Positions 6,579 to 16,554 are shown, counted from the stretch's first letter. The stretch is DNA of 64,000 nt from Streptococcus pyogenes (GCF_002055535.1 NZ_LN831034.1:1488001-1552000); one strand, 5' to 3'. Notes: a model not told the origin generated them from the sequence alone. Program-made: numbers and translations.

Positions 6579-8810
6579 TTAAATGGTTTTTCCTTTTAAT
6601 CGCAGGGCATTCAAAACAACTGATACTGAACTAAAACTCATGGCAAAACCTGCTAACATCGGGTTCAATAGTGGACCTCCAAAAAGATGAAGTAAGCCCA
6701 TGGCCACTGGAATCATGAGGACATTGTAAATGAATGCCCAAAATAAATTTTCCTTGACAATTCTCATAGTCACTCGACTCAATGACATAGCTTTCACCAA
6801 ATCCAGCATATCAGGTTTCATCAGAATCACATCCGCCGATTCAATGGCAATATCTGTCCCTGACCCCATAGCTATCCCAATGTCTGCTACAGCCAATGCC
6901 GGAGCATCATTAATACCATCACCTACCATTGCAACTTTTCTCCCTTGAGAGCGGAGGTCTGCTATCACGCCTGCTTTTTGATCAGGTAAGACTTGACTGA
7001 TCACATCTGTAATCCCCACTTGAGAGGCAATAGCCTTAGCGGTAGCATCGTGGTCACCTGTTAGCATGATGGTGTGAATTCCCAGTTGATGCAAAGCTTC
7101 GACGGTAGCTTGACTATCTTCTTTGACAGCGTCAGCAATACTGAAAAGAGCTCGTAGCTGCCCCTCTTTAGCATAATATACAAGGGTTTGGCCTTTCTCA
7201 GAAGCCTTAGCACAAACCGACTGAACACAAGATAAATCGATACCAAGAATTCCCATTAAAGCAGCATTTCCAATCGCCAAACGACGCCCTTCAAGCTGAC
7301 CAGTAACTCCTAGGCCGGTTAAAGACTCAAACTCTTCCACTGGTAGACTATCGTAACCAGCTTCCTGAGCAGCACGAACAATAGCCTCCCCTAAGGGGTG
7401 TTGAGAATAGGCCTCCAAGGAAGCAGCTTCTTGCAAGATAAGGTGATCATCTCCCGAAAAAGTTAGGAGCTTTTGAAGACTTGGTTTCCCCTCCGTAATC
7501 GTCCCCGTTTTATCAAAAACAACCGTATCTACCTGATGTGCTTGTTCTAAGATGTCACCACCTTTAAAAAGAATACCATTTTCAGCTGCACGCCCTGTTC
7601 CAACCATAATCGCTGTCGGCGTTGCTAAACCAAGCGCACAAGGGCAAGCAATGACTAGAACAGCGATGGCTGTTGTCAAACTAAAACGAAGACTTTCCTG
7701 CATGAATACCAACCAAAACACCCCTGTTAACAGAGCTAATACCAAAACCACCGGAACAAAGACACCTGAGACTCTATCAGCAATAGCTGCAATAGGTGCT
7801 TTATTTTCTTGAGCATTCTCAACTAGTTGGATAATTTGTGCTAACAAGGTATCATTTCCAAGCTTATCTGGTTTAATCGTGAGGGCGCCTGGCCCATTCA
7901 AGCTGCCCGCAAAGACATTATCTTTTTCTCCCTTTTCAACAGGCAAACTTTCCCCGGTTAAAAAGGATTCATCCAAACTGCTATGTCCTTCCACGATAAT
8001 ACCGTCAATAGAAACTTTTTCACCTGGTTGAACCAGGACAAGGTCATCATAGCTAACTTCTTCTAATGGTAACAATTGCCATTGGCTGTTTCTCCATACC
8101 CTCACAACAGTAGCCTTCAAGGATAGGAGCTTTTGAATAGCTTGAGAAGTACGGCCCTTAGAACGACTTTCAAAATACTTTCCTAGACCGATGAGTGTCA
8201 AAATCACTACCACCGATTCAAAATAAAGGGAGTGCACAAAGTGCGCCCGGCCCAGACTGATTTCAACCACTCCATAAAGACTATAAGCAAAAGCAAAGCT
8301 GGTTGCTAAAGCTACCAAGGAGTCCATATTAGGATGTCCCTTAAACAAAGCTTTAAACCCATTATGGTAATAATGACGATTTAATACTAAGACTGGAATC
8401 GTCAAGAGTAGCTGACTAAAGCTGTAAACGAAAGGATAGCGATCTGGTTGCAGAAATGGAGGAAGCCATAAGCCCACCATGTGACCCATAGCTAGGTATA
8501 ATATAGGAATGGTGAATAGGGCAGACCACAAGACCTGAGACCAAATAACCTTTAGGTCTTCGTCACGACGACCTGTTTGCATGTGTTTTGCATGTTCATC
8601 AAAGACTTGTGCACCATAACCAGCAGCTTTCACCGCTTGAATAACTTTGGCCGTTTCTAAATCGTCATCTTGATAAGTAACCGTGAGCTTCTCAGTCGCT
8701 AAATTCACAACAGCCTGTTCTACTTCAGGCAATTGATTGACCGTTTTTTCAATTGTTAGAGCACAAGAGGCACAACTCATTCCCTCCACTAAAAATATCT
8801 CTTTAGCCAT
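6579..8810 (-). CDS. copA: Copper-exporting P1B-type ATPase CopA
   Basis: A 743-residue copper pump. An N-terminal HMA domain has C13/C16 in GMSCASC. The actuator loop has TGES (285-288). The membrane metal site is CPC (389-391), and the phosphorylated aspartate is D433 in DKTGT. The HP dipeptide typical of P1B pumps is at 471-472, and the GDGIND hinge follows before the last two membrane spans. A longer frame reaches 8855, but the ATG at 8810 has AAGGAG 8 bases upstream and starts the HMA domain directly. The start overlaps the copY stop (TAATG), so the two are probably coupled. It exports excess Cu(I). Confidence 0.94.
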   Translation of the reverse strand: MAKEIFLVEGMSCASCALTIEKTVNQLPEVEQAVVNLATEKLTVTYQDDDLETAKVIQAVKAAGYGAQVFDEHAKHMQTGRRDEDLKVIWSQVLWSALFTIPILYLAMGHMVGLWLPPFLQPDRYPFVYSFSQLLLTIPVLVLNRHYYHNGFKALFKGHPNMDSLVALATSFAFAYSLYGVVEISLGRAHFVHSLYFESVVVILTLIGLGKYFESRSKGRTSQAIQKLLSLKATVVRVWRNSQWQLLPLEEVSYDDLVLVQPGEKVSIDGIIVEGHSSLDESFLTGESLPVEKGEKDNVFAGSLNGPGALTIKPDKLGNDTLLAQIIQLVENAQENKAPIAAIADRVSGVFVPVVLVLALLTGVFWLVFMQESLRFSLTTAIAVLVIACPCALGLATPTAIMVGTGRAAENGILFKGGDILEQAHQVDTVVFDKTGTITEGKPSLQKLLTFSGDDHLILQEAASLEAYSQHPLGEAIVRAAQEAGYDSLPVEEFESLTGLGVTGQLEGRRLAIGNAALMGILGIDLSCVQSVCAKASEKGQTLVYYAKEGQLRALFSIADAVKEDSQATVEALHQLGIHTIMLTGDHDATAKAIASQVGITDVISQVLPDQKAGVIADLRSQGRKVAMVGDGINDAPALAVADIGIAMGSGTDIAIESADVILMKPDMLDLVKAMSLSRVTMRIVKENLFWAFIYNVLMIPVAMGLLHLFGGPLLNPMLAGFAMSFSSVSVVLNALRLKGKTI

Positions 8811-9243
8811 TAATACGTCTCCTTTCTCTGACAGTGGCACTGCCCAGGCAGACAATTACACGGCACCTCAAGAACTGCATTTTCTTTTTTGACTTCTAGT
8901 AGCTCTTGGAATGCCCCGATTTCCTCTAAGGTCATCGGTAAGTGATAAAGCCGTTCAAGAAGTAGACGCGTGTGTTGCCGCTGACAAATACCGTCTAAAA
9001 CAGTCGCTAGTGCTTCTTTTTGTAGCAAAGTCTCATCCAAAAGAGCTTGATAAATATAAGCTCTTCCTTGCCGATAAGACGTTAAAAAATTTTTTTAACT
9101 AGCCTACCAATGAGGGTCTTAATAGTGGAATCTGACCATTGATATTTTTTCCTTAAAATAGTAATAATATCGCTACTTTTAATATCACCACTGGCCCACA
9201 CCACACGCATGACTTCCCATTCAGCAGCTGATATCTGTTGCAT
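8810..9243 (-). pseudogene. copY: Frameshifted copper repressor copY
   Basis: CopY is a BlaI-type winged-helix repressor of about 140 residues. The true ATG at 9243 (GAAGGTGA site) reads SAAEWEVMRVVWASGDIKS and the rest of the DNA-binding domain. It meets a stop after LVKKIF, right after a run of seven A and six T (about 9082-9094). Adding one base, or a -1 slip on the T run, restores the frame (LTSYRQGRAYIYQ). The reading then runs through the dimer region to the metal-sensing motif CNCLPGQCHC (CxCx4CxC) at the C terminus. So one base appears to be missing in a homopolymer. Possible readings are a true null allele, slippage rescue, or a sequencing error. A fragment could restart at TTG 9040. 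Confidence 0.82.
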
Positions 9244-9269
9244 AACGTCACCTTCATTCACAATATATT

Positions 9270-9313
9270 TACGTTTGTAAATTAATTATAACGAATTTAA
9301 CTACATTTGTAAA
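9270..9313 (-). promoter_or_regulatory. cop promoter with two CopY boxes
   Basis: Minus strand: -35 TTTACA (9308-9313), 17-base spacer, -10 TATAAT (9285-9290). A perfect cop box TACANNTGTA (9302-9311) overlaps the -35. A second with one mismatch (9270-9279) lies just after the -10. Two boxes flanking the promoter is the classic CopY operator layout. Confidence 0.82.
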
Positions 9314-9345
9314 TAAATAACTTTTCTCATTTTTCTATCCTTATA

Positions 9346-9373
9346 TTGACAAATGAATCGTTTTTACTATAAT
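9346..9373 (+). promoter_or_regulatory. Promoter of the secreted esterase
   Basis: Plus strand: consensus -35 TTGACA (9346-9351), 16-base spacer, -10 TATAAT (9368-9373). The esterase begins about 40 bases later. Confidence 0.75.
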
Positions 9374-9414
9374 ATTATTGCAATAAAAATAACATTTACA
9401 TTAAGGAGATACCC

Positions 9415-10401
9415 TTGAAACATCCTATTCGAAAAACACTTGTCACCTTAGGTCTATTACTGACCTTATGCCTGCCGACTCCAGTTGCAGCTAGTTCTCG
9501 TTCTTGGAAGAGCTGGTTTATCGAGCAATATTTCTGGTTAAAACGTGACAAGAGTTACTATTCTAAACAAGATGACCCAAGCTTCCAAAGATACCTTGAT
9601 GCCTGTCGTGAACAATCTGATAAACCTTATCAACTAGATACTAATTTAGTCAATGGTCCCCTTGTTCAAGAAAATCTTTATGGCATGCAGGTTTACTCTT
9701 GGAATGATAATGGAAAACCTGATCAAAAAACAATTATTTATCTTGCCGGTGGTTCTTATCTTAACAATCCAACGACATACCATATTAATATGTTAAAGAC
9801 ATTATCCACAAGTCTTGACGCTAAAATTGTTTTACCCATTTATCCTAAAGCCCCACGTTATACCTATAACTATACTATGCCAAAATTGGTCAATCTTTAC
9901 CAACACTATTACCATAAAAATCAGAATGTTTTCCTTATGGGAGATTCAGCAGGTGGAGGTTTAGCCTTAGGTCTAGCTCATGCCCTACACAATGAATCAG
10001 TCCCTCAACCAAAGCAGCTCGTTCTTTTATCACCTTGGTTAGATGTTACTATGTCACACCCAGAGATTCCAGAATACGAAGATGCTGATCCTATTCTATC
10101 TTCTTGGGGATTAAAACGAGTGGGAGAATTGTGGGCCTACTCTGCTGATAATACCAACCATATTTATGTCAGTCCTAAAAATGGTCCGATCACTTATCTA
10201 CCACCAATTACTTTATTTACTGGGACACGAGAGATCTTTTATCCTGATATTCGCGATTATGCCGCAAAACTGAAAGCCGCTAACCACAATATTACCTTTA
10301 TTACCCAAGAAGGCATGAACCACGTTTACCCAATTTATCCTATCGAAGAGGCAAAAACAGCTCAATACCAAATCATTGATGCCATCAACAAAACTCCTTA
10401 A
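9415..10401 (+). CDS. sse: Secreted esterase Sse (alpha/beta hydrolase)
   Basis: A 328-residue HSL-type carboxylesterase with a signal peptide (about residues 1-26, ending VAA). The oxyanion segment is LAGGSY, the nucleophile is S178 in GDSAGG, and the histidine is H303 in MNHVYP. The acid is probably near 273-278: the usual D of the GxxD motif reads E273 (GTRE), and D278 is nearby. The start is TTG at 9415 behind AAGGAGA. In S. pyogenes this secreted esterase (Sse, SPy1718) is known to hydrolyse platelet-activating factor and reduce neutrophil recruitment. Its place next to the cop locus agrees with that identification. It has its own promoter and terminator, so it is a single-gene unit. Confidence 0.9.
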   Translation: MKHPIRKTLVTLGLLLTLCLPTPVAASSRSWKSWFIEQYFWLKRDKSYYSKQDDPSFQRYLDACREQSDKPYQLDTNLVNGPLVQENLYGMQVYSWNDNGKPDQKTIIYLAGGSYLNNPTTYHINMLKTLSTSLDAKIVLPIYPKAPRYTYNYTMPKLVNLYQHYYHKNQNVFLMGDSAGGGLALGLAHALHNESVPQPKQLVLLSPWLDVTMSHPEIPEYEDADPILSSWGLKRVGELWAYSADNTNHIYVSPKNGPITYLPPITLFTGTREIFYPDIRDYAAKLKAANHNITFITQEGMNHVYPIYPIEEAKTAQYQIIDAINKTP

Positions 10402-10424
10402 TGAGGGGAATAACTCCTACCTGC

Positions 10425-10449
10425 CACCAGTTAATCTGGTGTTTTTTTT
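10425..10449 (+). terminator. Terminator of sse
   Basis: The stem CACCAG (10425-10430) / CTGGTG (10436-10441) is followed by eight T, 23 bases after the sse stop. Confidence 0.75.
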
Positions 10450-10471
10450 GTAGTTTGCACCACAAAATAAC

Positions 10472-10509
10472 AATTAAAAAGAGCCCTATCATAATGATAA
10501 GGCTCTTTC
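10472..10509 (-). terminator. Terminator of the rimP-rbfA operon
   Basis: A long near-perfect palindrome centred at about 10492 (AAAGAGCC..TATCAT / ATGATA..GGCTCTTT). On the minus strand it is followed by a T run. It lies about 25 bases after the rbfA stop and could also work on the plus strand. Confidence 0.72.
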
Positions 10510-10534
10510 TGTCATAACATCCGCACCGCAATAC

Positions 10535-10885
10535 TTAGGATTTGTTGTCAAGATCTCGTAAGAGTTGATCAATTTTATTACCATAGGCGATGGAATTGTC
10601 TTTTTCAAACACCAAATCTGGAATTTTGTACATGGTCAATTGTTCGCCAAGTTCACGTTTAATCGTTCCAGTCGCTTTTTCAAGCCCTGTTTGTGCTTTT
10701 TGATTATCAGATGCCAAGTCACTCATAATAGTGTAATAAACTTTAGCAAGTGACAAGTCACCCTGCATTTGCACTTCTGTAATCGTTACTCCCTGAACGC
10801 GTGGATCACGCACTTTTTTCTGAAGAATATCATTTACTTCGCGCTTGATTTCCATCCCAACGCGGTCAATACGATGATTAGCCAT
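10535..10885 (-). CDS. rbfA: Ribosome-binding factor A
   Basis: A 116-residue KH-fold assembly factor that binds the 30S subunit during 16S rRNA maturation. The family start is [20 protein letters not shown], and GVTITEV lies in the KH core. The frame stays open upstream to 11026 but gives no RbfA-like sequence there. The ATG at 10885 has AAAGGA about 8 bases upstream, while the ATG 6 bases earlier is too close to that site. It is last in the rimP-nusA-infB operon, separated from infB by 204 bases that hold a terminator-like hairpin. Confidence 0.93.
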   Translation of the reverse strand: MANHRIDRVGMEIKREVNDILQKKVRDPRVQGVTITEVQMQGDLSLAKVYYTIMSDLASDNQKAQTGLEKATGTIKRELGEQLTMYKIPDLVFEKDNSIAYGNKIDQLLRDLDNKS

Positions 10886-10904
10886 AGCCATTTCCTTTCC
10901 ACAT

Positions 10905-10936
10905 TTTAAAACAAAAGCTAGGCTGAAAGCCCAGCT
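10905..10936 (-). terminator. Terminator-like hairpin between infB and rbfA
   Basis: On the minus strand a 9-bp stem with a 3-base loop (10916-10936) is followed by TTTTGTTTT. It ends only about 20 bases before rbfA, so it could be the infB terminator or an attenuator that lets some transcripts continue into rbfA. The other bases of 10886-11089 hold no gene I recognise. Confidence 0.5.
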
Positions 10937-11089
10937 TATGACATTGCTACCTGTTTTGATAACGACAATTAAAGGGAATCTGAGAATTCCATGACGAGAC
11001 TGGAAGGAATGCCCCAAGTAGCTCATCTGGTAGAAAAAGTCATTATTTCCGACAGAGGAAAAACGTTACATCTCAGACCTTCTTAGCCC

Positions 11090-13951
11090 CTATTTTCTCA
11101 CAATTTCTTCCATAATATAGGCTTCAATAGTATCGTCAACTTTAAGATCGTTAAAGTTTTCAATCATCAACCCACCTTCTTGAGCATTACCGACTTCTTT
11201 AACGTCATCTTTGTAATGTTTCAAGCTGGCCAGTTTACCATCAAAAATAACGACACTATCACGGATAACACGAACACTCGAATCACGTGTCACCTTACCG
11301 TTGATTACCATAAAGCCACCAATTGTTCCCACTTTAGAAACTTTGAAGGTTTCACGGATAATGGCTTCACCAAGAATTTTTTCTTGGTAAACAGGGTCAA
11401 GTTTCCCTTTCATGGCTTCTTCTACTTCTTCAATGACTTTATAGATAATACTATGAAGACGAATTTCCACATCATCCGTATCTGCTTGTTGACGAGCTTG
11501 TGGGGTAGGGCGAACGTTGAAACCGATAATAACAGCATTTGATGCTTCAGCAAGGGTCACATCAGACTCATTGATAGCACCTACAGCAGAGTGAACGACA
11601 TTGACACGGACACCTTCCACTTCAATCTTTACAAGAGATGCTGCAAGGGCTTCAACAGAACCTTGAACGTCTGCTTTGATGATGACATTAACAGTCTTGA
11701 TTTCTCCTGCTTTAAGGGTATCAAAGAGATTATCAAGGCTAACACGCTGTGTATTTTGACGTTGTTTGAGGAGGGCACGTTTTGATCGCTCCTCACCAGC
11801 TGCACGCGCAGCTTTTTCATCAGCGTAAACAGCAAAGTGATCACCAGCCATTGGTGTTTCGTTCAAACCAGTAATGGAAACTGGTGTTGATGGCTCCGCA
11901 GATTTAACACGACGCCCAAGGTCATTTACCATGGCACGGACACGACCAAAGGTATTACCAACAACGATTGGATCTTGAACATGAAGAGTTCCTTGTTGGA
12001 CAAGAAGCGTAGCGATAGCACCTTTACCTTTATCTAAGCGTGCTTCAATTACAGTACCAATAGCACGAACCGTCGGATCAGCTTTCAATTCTTCCACTTC
12101 AGCAACCAAAAGGACTGTTTCTAATAGTTCATCAATATTTTTATTAAATTTAGCAGATATCTCTACAAATTCGCACTCTCCGCCCCAAGCAGTTGAGATG
12201 ATACCATATTCTGCCAATTCTGCGATAACACGTTCTGGATTAGCACCTGGTTTATCAATTTTGTTGATAGCAACAATAATTGGAACACCAGCAGCTTTTG
12301 AGTGATTGATCGCTTCAATCGTTTGTGGCATAACACCATCATCAGCTGCAACAATCAAAATGGTGATATCGGTAACGGAAGCTCCACGTGCGCGCATACT
12401 TGTAAAGGCCGCGTGTCCGGGAGTATCCAAGAAGGTAATTTTCTTGCCAGCTTCTTCAATCTGGTAAGCACCAATATGCTGAGTAATTCCTCCAGCTTCT
12501 CCTGTTGCCACACGTGAGTTACGCAAAGTATCAAGCAAAGTTGTCTTACCGTGGTCTACGTGTCCCATGATAGTTACAACAGGTGCGCGTTCTACAATAT
12601 TTTCAGGATTGAGGTAATTTTCATCCTCAAAGAAGCGCTCGATATCAGCATCATCTACTTCTACCTTAGCCTTAGCCTCAATACCATAATCTACCATCAA
12701 TAATTCGATAGTGTCACCATCTAAAGATTGGTTTTGAGTTGCCATAACACCCATCATAAACAGCTTTTTAACAATTTCAGCGGGTTCGCGTTTGATACGT
12801 TTTGCGATTTCGGCAACTGTCATGCCTTCAGTATATTCAAATTCTTTTGGCAATTCATGGAATTTACGCTCGGTTACTGGTTTTGGAGCGGTGTTGGTAT
12901 TCTTAACATTTTTGCCTTTTTTGGTCTTTTTATTTTTATTCCAGTTACTATTTTTTTGATTTCTCACTTGGTTTTGACTATTCCAACTCTTCTTATTTTT
13001 CTTTTGTCCTTCTTGTGAATGATGAGTTAACTCACGATTCTTTTCAGGACGTGCTTGTTTTTTACGGCGATTATCAGCAGTAGATTTAGCACTAATATTT
13101 GATGACTTTAATTTAGTTTCTGCTTCTTCAATAGATTTCAATGCTGCTTCACGATGGCTCATCTCCTCAGCTTGTGCTTTTAGAGCCGCTTCTTTAGCTT
13201 CTTGTCTTGCCAACTCAGCTAAACGCTTAGCTTCTTGCTGTGCACGAAAACGTGTTTCACTTTGGCGTGAGTATTCAGCATTTTGTTCAGCTTTTAAGGC
13301 AGCAGCACGAGCTTTGAAATCAATTTTAGGACTTTTCGATTGAGGCTCTTGTCGTCCTTGCTTTTTTTGGTTTGTGAATCGACCATTCTTGTGATTCTCC
13401 TTAGCAAAGGAACGGTTACGATCACCAACTAGCTGATGATTATCATGTCTAGGTGATACATTCGATGCTTTTCGCTCAATACGCTTATCGTTTGTATCAC
13501 CTTGAGAACGATGGGTAATCCTCTTATCTCCTTGTTCGTTAGTTTGATGATTATTGGGCTGGCGATAACCTCCTCGACGTTCTTGAGAACGATGAGAAGA
13601 GCCATTTGCTTGTTTTCGAGCAGCCTGTTCCTTTGCACGAGCCTCTCTTTCAGCTTTAAAATTACGACTCTTTGGCTTAGAGACCTGTGTTTTCTCTACA
13701 TGCTCAGAACCTGTTTCTTTGACCACTGTTACAGAGGGTTGAGCAACTTCTTTGGGTTTGACTGTTTGAGAAGCTGTCACATCAGGTTTAGAAGCCTTTG
13801 AAAAACTTGAAATAATCTTTTTCGCATCCGCTTCTTCAACACTTGATGCATGGCTTTTCACATCTAATCCTAAGTATTTAGCGTGTTCAACCACCTCTTT
13901 ACTACTTTTACCAATTTCCTTGGCAATTTCATGTAATCTTTTCTTTGACAA
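11090..13951 (-). CDS. infB: Translation initiation factor IF-2
   Basis: A 953-residue GTPase that brings initiator tRNA to the ribosome. The N terminus has the IF2 N1 motif ([23 protein letters not shown]). A very long, charged, low-complexity linker rich in K, R, Q and N follows (about residues 80-370), then a second N-domain. The GTPase domain has the P loop GHVDHGKTT near residue 460, DTPGH, and NKID. Domains II-IV follow, ending [11 protein letters not shown]. It lies 20 bases after ylxQ in the operon. Length is normal for streptococci. Confidence 0.96.
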
Positions 13952-13970
13952 TTTGTGTCCTCCTATTCAT

Positions 13971-14273
13971 CTATTCCATAAGAGTCCTCATTTTCTTTGA
14001 AAATCCAGCATCTGCAATGGCAGCAACCTTCCTTGGTTTACCTAGTGCAGCACTTAATTCCAGTGCATTCAACACTGTGGAGACTTCTACATTATAATAA
14101 TTACTTTTATCTGTCACTTTTTTTGTCACATTAGGACCAGCATCATTGGCTAAAAATACTAATATTACCTGCTGGTGTTGAATAGCTTTTACTACTAGTT
14201 CTTCACCTGAAATCACTTTTCCAGCCCGTTGAGCTAGACCAATAAGACTAGATAATCTTTCTAAATTAGTCAA
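13971..14273 (-). CDS. ylxQ: L7Ae-family K-turn RNA-binding protein YlxQ
   Basis: A 100-residue L7Ae/L30e-fold protein. The signature is GLAQRAGKVISGEELVVKAI near the N terminus, followed by the VFLANDAGPNV core. YlxQ relatives bind kink-turn RNA. It sits in the usual place between ylxR and infB, and overlaps ylxR by 8 bases. Its exact target in the cell is not known. Confidence 0.9.
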   Translation of the reverse strand: MTNLERLSSLIGLAQRAGKVISGEELVVKAIQHQQVILVFLANDAGPNVTKKVTDKSNYYNVEVSTVLNALELSAALGKPRKVAAIADAGFSKKMRTLME

Positions 14274-14562
14274 GACCTAACTCTCTTCTTTTGATTTTGT
14301 GATCAACATAAGCAATCAAGTCATCGTAAAAACTTTCTGGAATGTCCATTGAGAAACTCCTGTTGAAAACTTGTTTTTTCTTGGCCATTAAGGCCTCTTG
14401 ATTGTCTAATTTGATATAAGCACCACGACCATTTTGTTTACCAGTTGGATCAATGAAAACTTGACCATCCTTAGTTTTTACAATCCTAAGAAGATCTCGT
14501 TTAGCAATAATTTCACCAGAAACAAGTGATTTTCGTAAAGGTATTTTTTTGACTTTAGACAT
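14266..14562 (-). CDS. ylxR: YlxR (DUF448) nucleoid/RNA-associated protein
   Basis: A 98-residue DUF448 protein with the motif GRGAYIK (residues about 44-50) that lines a basic groove. A TTG at 14565 precedes the ATG at 14562; AGAGG at 6 bases favours the ATG. It lies directly after nusA. Family members have been linked to RNA binding and to transcription control. The function here is taken from the family only. Confidence 0.88.
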   Translation of the reverse strand: MSKVKKIPLRKSLVSGEIIAKRDLLRIVKTKDGQVFIDPTGKQNGRGAYIKLDNQEALMAKKKQVFNRSFSMDIPESFYDDLIAYVDHKIKRRELGLD

Positions 14563-14577
14563 CAAACACCTCTTTTC

Positions 14578-15735
14578 TTATACTTCCTCGGCAGTCATAA
14601 CATCGTCAACAACTGGCTCTTCCACAGCTGTTGCTGCTTCTTTTTCCGCCTCAAGACGATCATATTCGCTAGCTGATTTGATATCAATACGGTAGCCAGT
14701 CAAATGTGCCGCTAAACGAACATTTTGGCCGCGACGCCCGATAGCTAATGATAATTTGCTATCAGGAACTACTACCGTAGCACGTTTAAGATCTTCATCG
14801 TCAAAAAGTACCATGTCTACTTCAGCCGGAGCAATGGCATTGTAGATGAACTCAGCTGGATCATCTACCCATTGAATCACGTCAATATTTTCTTCAACTG
14901 GAATTTCAAGCCCCGTCTTAGCATCTACACGTTTTGGATGGAACTTGCTGATGACCTTTTTAATATTACTTCCACCACGTCCAACAATTGTTCCGATGGC
15001 ATCAACGTTAGGATTATGACTGCGCACAGCAACCTTGGTGCGGTCACCTGCTTCACGAGAAACACTCATGATTTCAACAGTACCATCAAAGACTTCAGGA
15101 ATTTCTTGCTCCATAATACGTTTGATGAATTCTGGATGGCTACGACTAACAAAGACGTTAACTCCTTTAGGATTATTTTCAACTTTGTAGACATAAACGT
15201 CAATACGGTCATGTGATTTGAAAGTTTCACCTGGAATCTGGTCTTGGTGAGACAATTGTGCTTCTAAGGAACCAAGATTGACATAAATAAAACGTTGATC
15301 AAACCGTTCAACTGTTCCTGTCATAATTTCACCTTCATGCTCTTTGTATTCATTGAACATCACTTCACGCATTTGGCGGCGCATCTTTTCCATAATAGTC
15401 TGTTTAGCTGATTGAGCTGCGACACGTCCAAATTCATTGACAGATTCTTCAAAGCGAATCTTATCACCCAATTCATAGGCAGAACTGATAGCAAGAGCAT
15501 CTTTCAAACTAATCTCAAGCCGGCTGTCAAAAACTTCTTCAACAACCTCACGAACCGTAAATACTTGAAAATCAGCTGTTTTTTCATTAAATTCAATAAC
15601 ACATGATTCTGATTGACCATAGCGACGTTTATAGGCAGACTTTAATGATTCTGTCACTGCGTCAATAATATCTGCTTTATCAATGTGTTTTTCTTCTTCC
15701 AAAATACGGAAGGCTTCTAGCATTTCTTTGCTCAT
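14578..15735 (-). CDS. nusA: Transcription termination/antitermination factor NusA
   Basis: A 385-residue RNA polymerase partner that modulates pausing and termination. In order: N-terminal polymerase-binding domain ([16 protein letters not shown]), S1 domain ([18 protein letters not shown]), and two KH domains ([14 protein letters not shown], and later [14 protein letters not shown]). An acidic tail without the extra repeats of enterobacteria is normal for Gram-positives. The open frame continues to 15768, but the ATG at 15735 behind AAGGTAG begins the conserved sequence. It is second in the rimP operon. Confidence 0.95.
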   Translation of the reverse strand: MSKEMLEAFRILEEEKHIDKADIIDAVTESLKSAYKRRYGQSESCVIEFNEKTADFQVFTVREVVEEVFDSRLEISLKDALAISSAYELGDKIRFEESVNEFGRVAAQSAKQTIMEKMRRQMREVMFNEYKEHEGEIMTGTVERFDQRFIYVNLGSLEAQLSHQDQIPGETFKSHDRIDVYVYKVENNPKGVNVFVSRSHPEFIKRIMEQEIPEVFDGTVEIMSVSREAGDRTKVAVRSHNPNVDAIGTIVGRGGSNIKKVISKFHPKRVDAKTGLEIPVEENIDVIQWVDDPAEFIYNAIAPAEVDMVLFDDEDLKRATVVVPDSKLSLAIGRRGQNVRLAAHLTGYRIDIKSASEYDRLEAEKEAATAVEEPVVDDVMTAEEV

Positions 15736-15909
15736 AATGTTATCTACCTTGCTTGTAAAGCTTGGCAAAAATCCTTTCTTAAATTAATACGATCAATAGC
15801 CCCCTAAAGGCTCCCTTAATTCCTTTTGTTTAGCTTGTATAAACTCTATAGGTGTTGTTTCAAATTTGCTTAAATGTTCCTAAAAAAGTTTAGTGCTTTG
15901 AAATAAAAG

Positions 15910-16446
15910 TTATAATTTGACAGCCATTCTCACCTTAGCAACTGCTTGATATGGTATATTCACGATCTTATGACGTGTTTTATCAAGATAATCAATGGTC
16001 AACGTTTCACCATCAAAGGCTAATAAGTCTCCTTGAAAAACTTTCACCTTATCAATAGCTTGATAAAGACTCACATTGATATAAGAGCCAACTGCTGCTT
16101 TTAAACTGTCAGCTGTCTTGAGCGGACGCTCCAAACCTGGACTAGAGACTTCTAGCATATATTGGTTTGGAAAAGGATCTGGATCAATCGTATCTAACAG
16201 CGGACTAATAATATTCGTCAAGTCAGATGTATCTTCCACTGTGATTCCACCTTCCTTATCGACTAAAATACTAAGGATGTAGTCACTACCCATTTTGTCA
16301 TACTCAACGTCTACTAATTCATAAGGTGCCTTAATCTCAGGCGTTACTGTCTTGGTTACGATATCGATAATAGATGTATTTGCTATTTTGATTACCTCCT
16401 CTATTTTTATGCTCTTCTCTAAGATAATTGGTCCTTGGGAATCCAC
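15910..16446 (-). CDS. rimP: Ribosome maturation factor RimP
   Basis: A 30S maturation factor with the RimP N domain ([28 protein letters not shown]) and the SSPGLERPL signature, ending [11 protein letters not shown]. The first canonical start is a GTG at 16446, giving 178 residues, but no Shine-Dalgarno precedes it. A strong AGGAGG (16395-16400) lies inside the frame, 8 bases before an ATA codon at 16386-16384. No ATG, GTG or TTG follows it before the conserved domain. The product from the ATA (about 158 residues) would match the usual RimP length. The ORF bounds are given with the GTG; the true start is an open question. It is first in the operon, after a tRNA-Ser gene. Confidence 0.9.
   Translation of the reverse strand: MDSQGPIILEKSIKIEEVIKIANTSIIDIVTKTVTPEIKAPYELVDVEYDKMGSDYILSILVDKEGGITVEDTSDLTNIISPLLDTIDPDPFPNQYMLEVSSPGLERPLKTADSLKAAVGSYINVSLYQAIDKVKVFQGDLLAFDGETLTIDYLDKTRHKIVNIPYQAVAKVRMAVKL
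16384..16400 (-). promoter_or_regulatory. Strong ribosome site facing an ATA codon in rimP
   Basis: AGGAGG at 16395-16400, then 8 bases, then ATA at 16386-16384. The spacing is optimal, but the codon is non-canonical. It marks a probable internal or true start of rimP. Confidence 0.5.
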
Positions 16447-16554
16447 TTAATACAAAAGTGGCGAGACATATCCCACCACCTTTCTGTATTATTTAAGCCT
16501 ATTATACCATAATTTAAGAGGAATGCAAGGATATGCACTTTGTTTTACTCACAA

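Noticed and set aside
10886..11026. 47-residue N-terminal extension of RbfA
   Set aside because: The extension has no RbfA similarity, and a good ribosome site points to the ATG at 10885.
13020..13700. Plus-strand open frames opposite the IF-2 linker
   Set aside because: They mirror the low-complexity Lys/Gln/Asn linker of infB and have no independent support.
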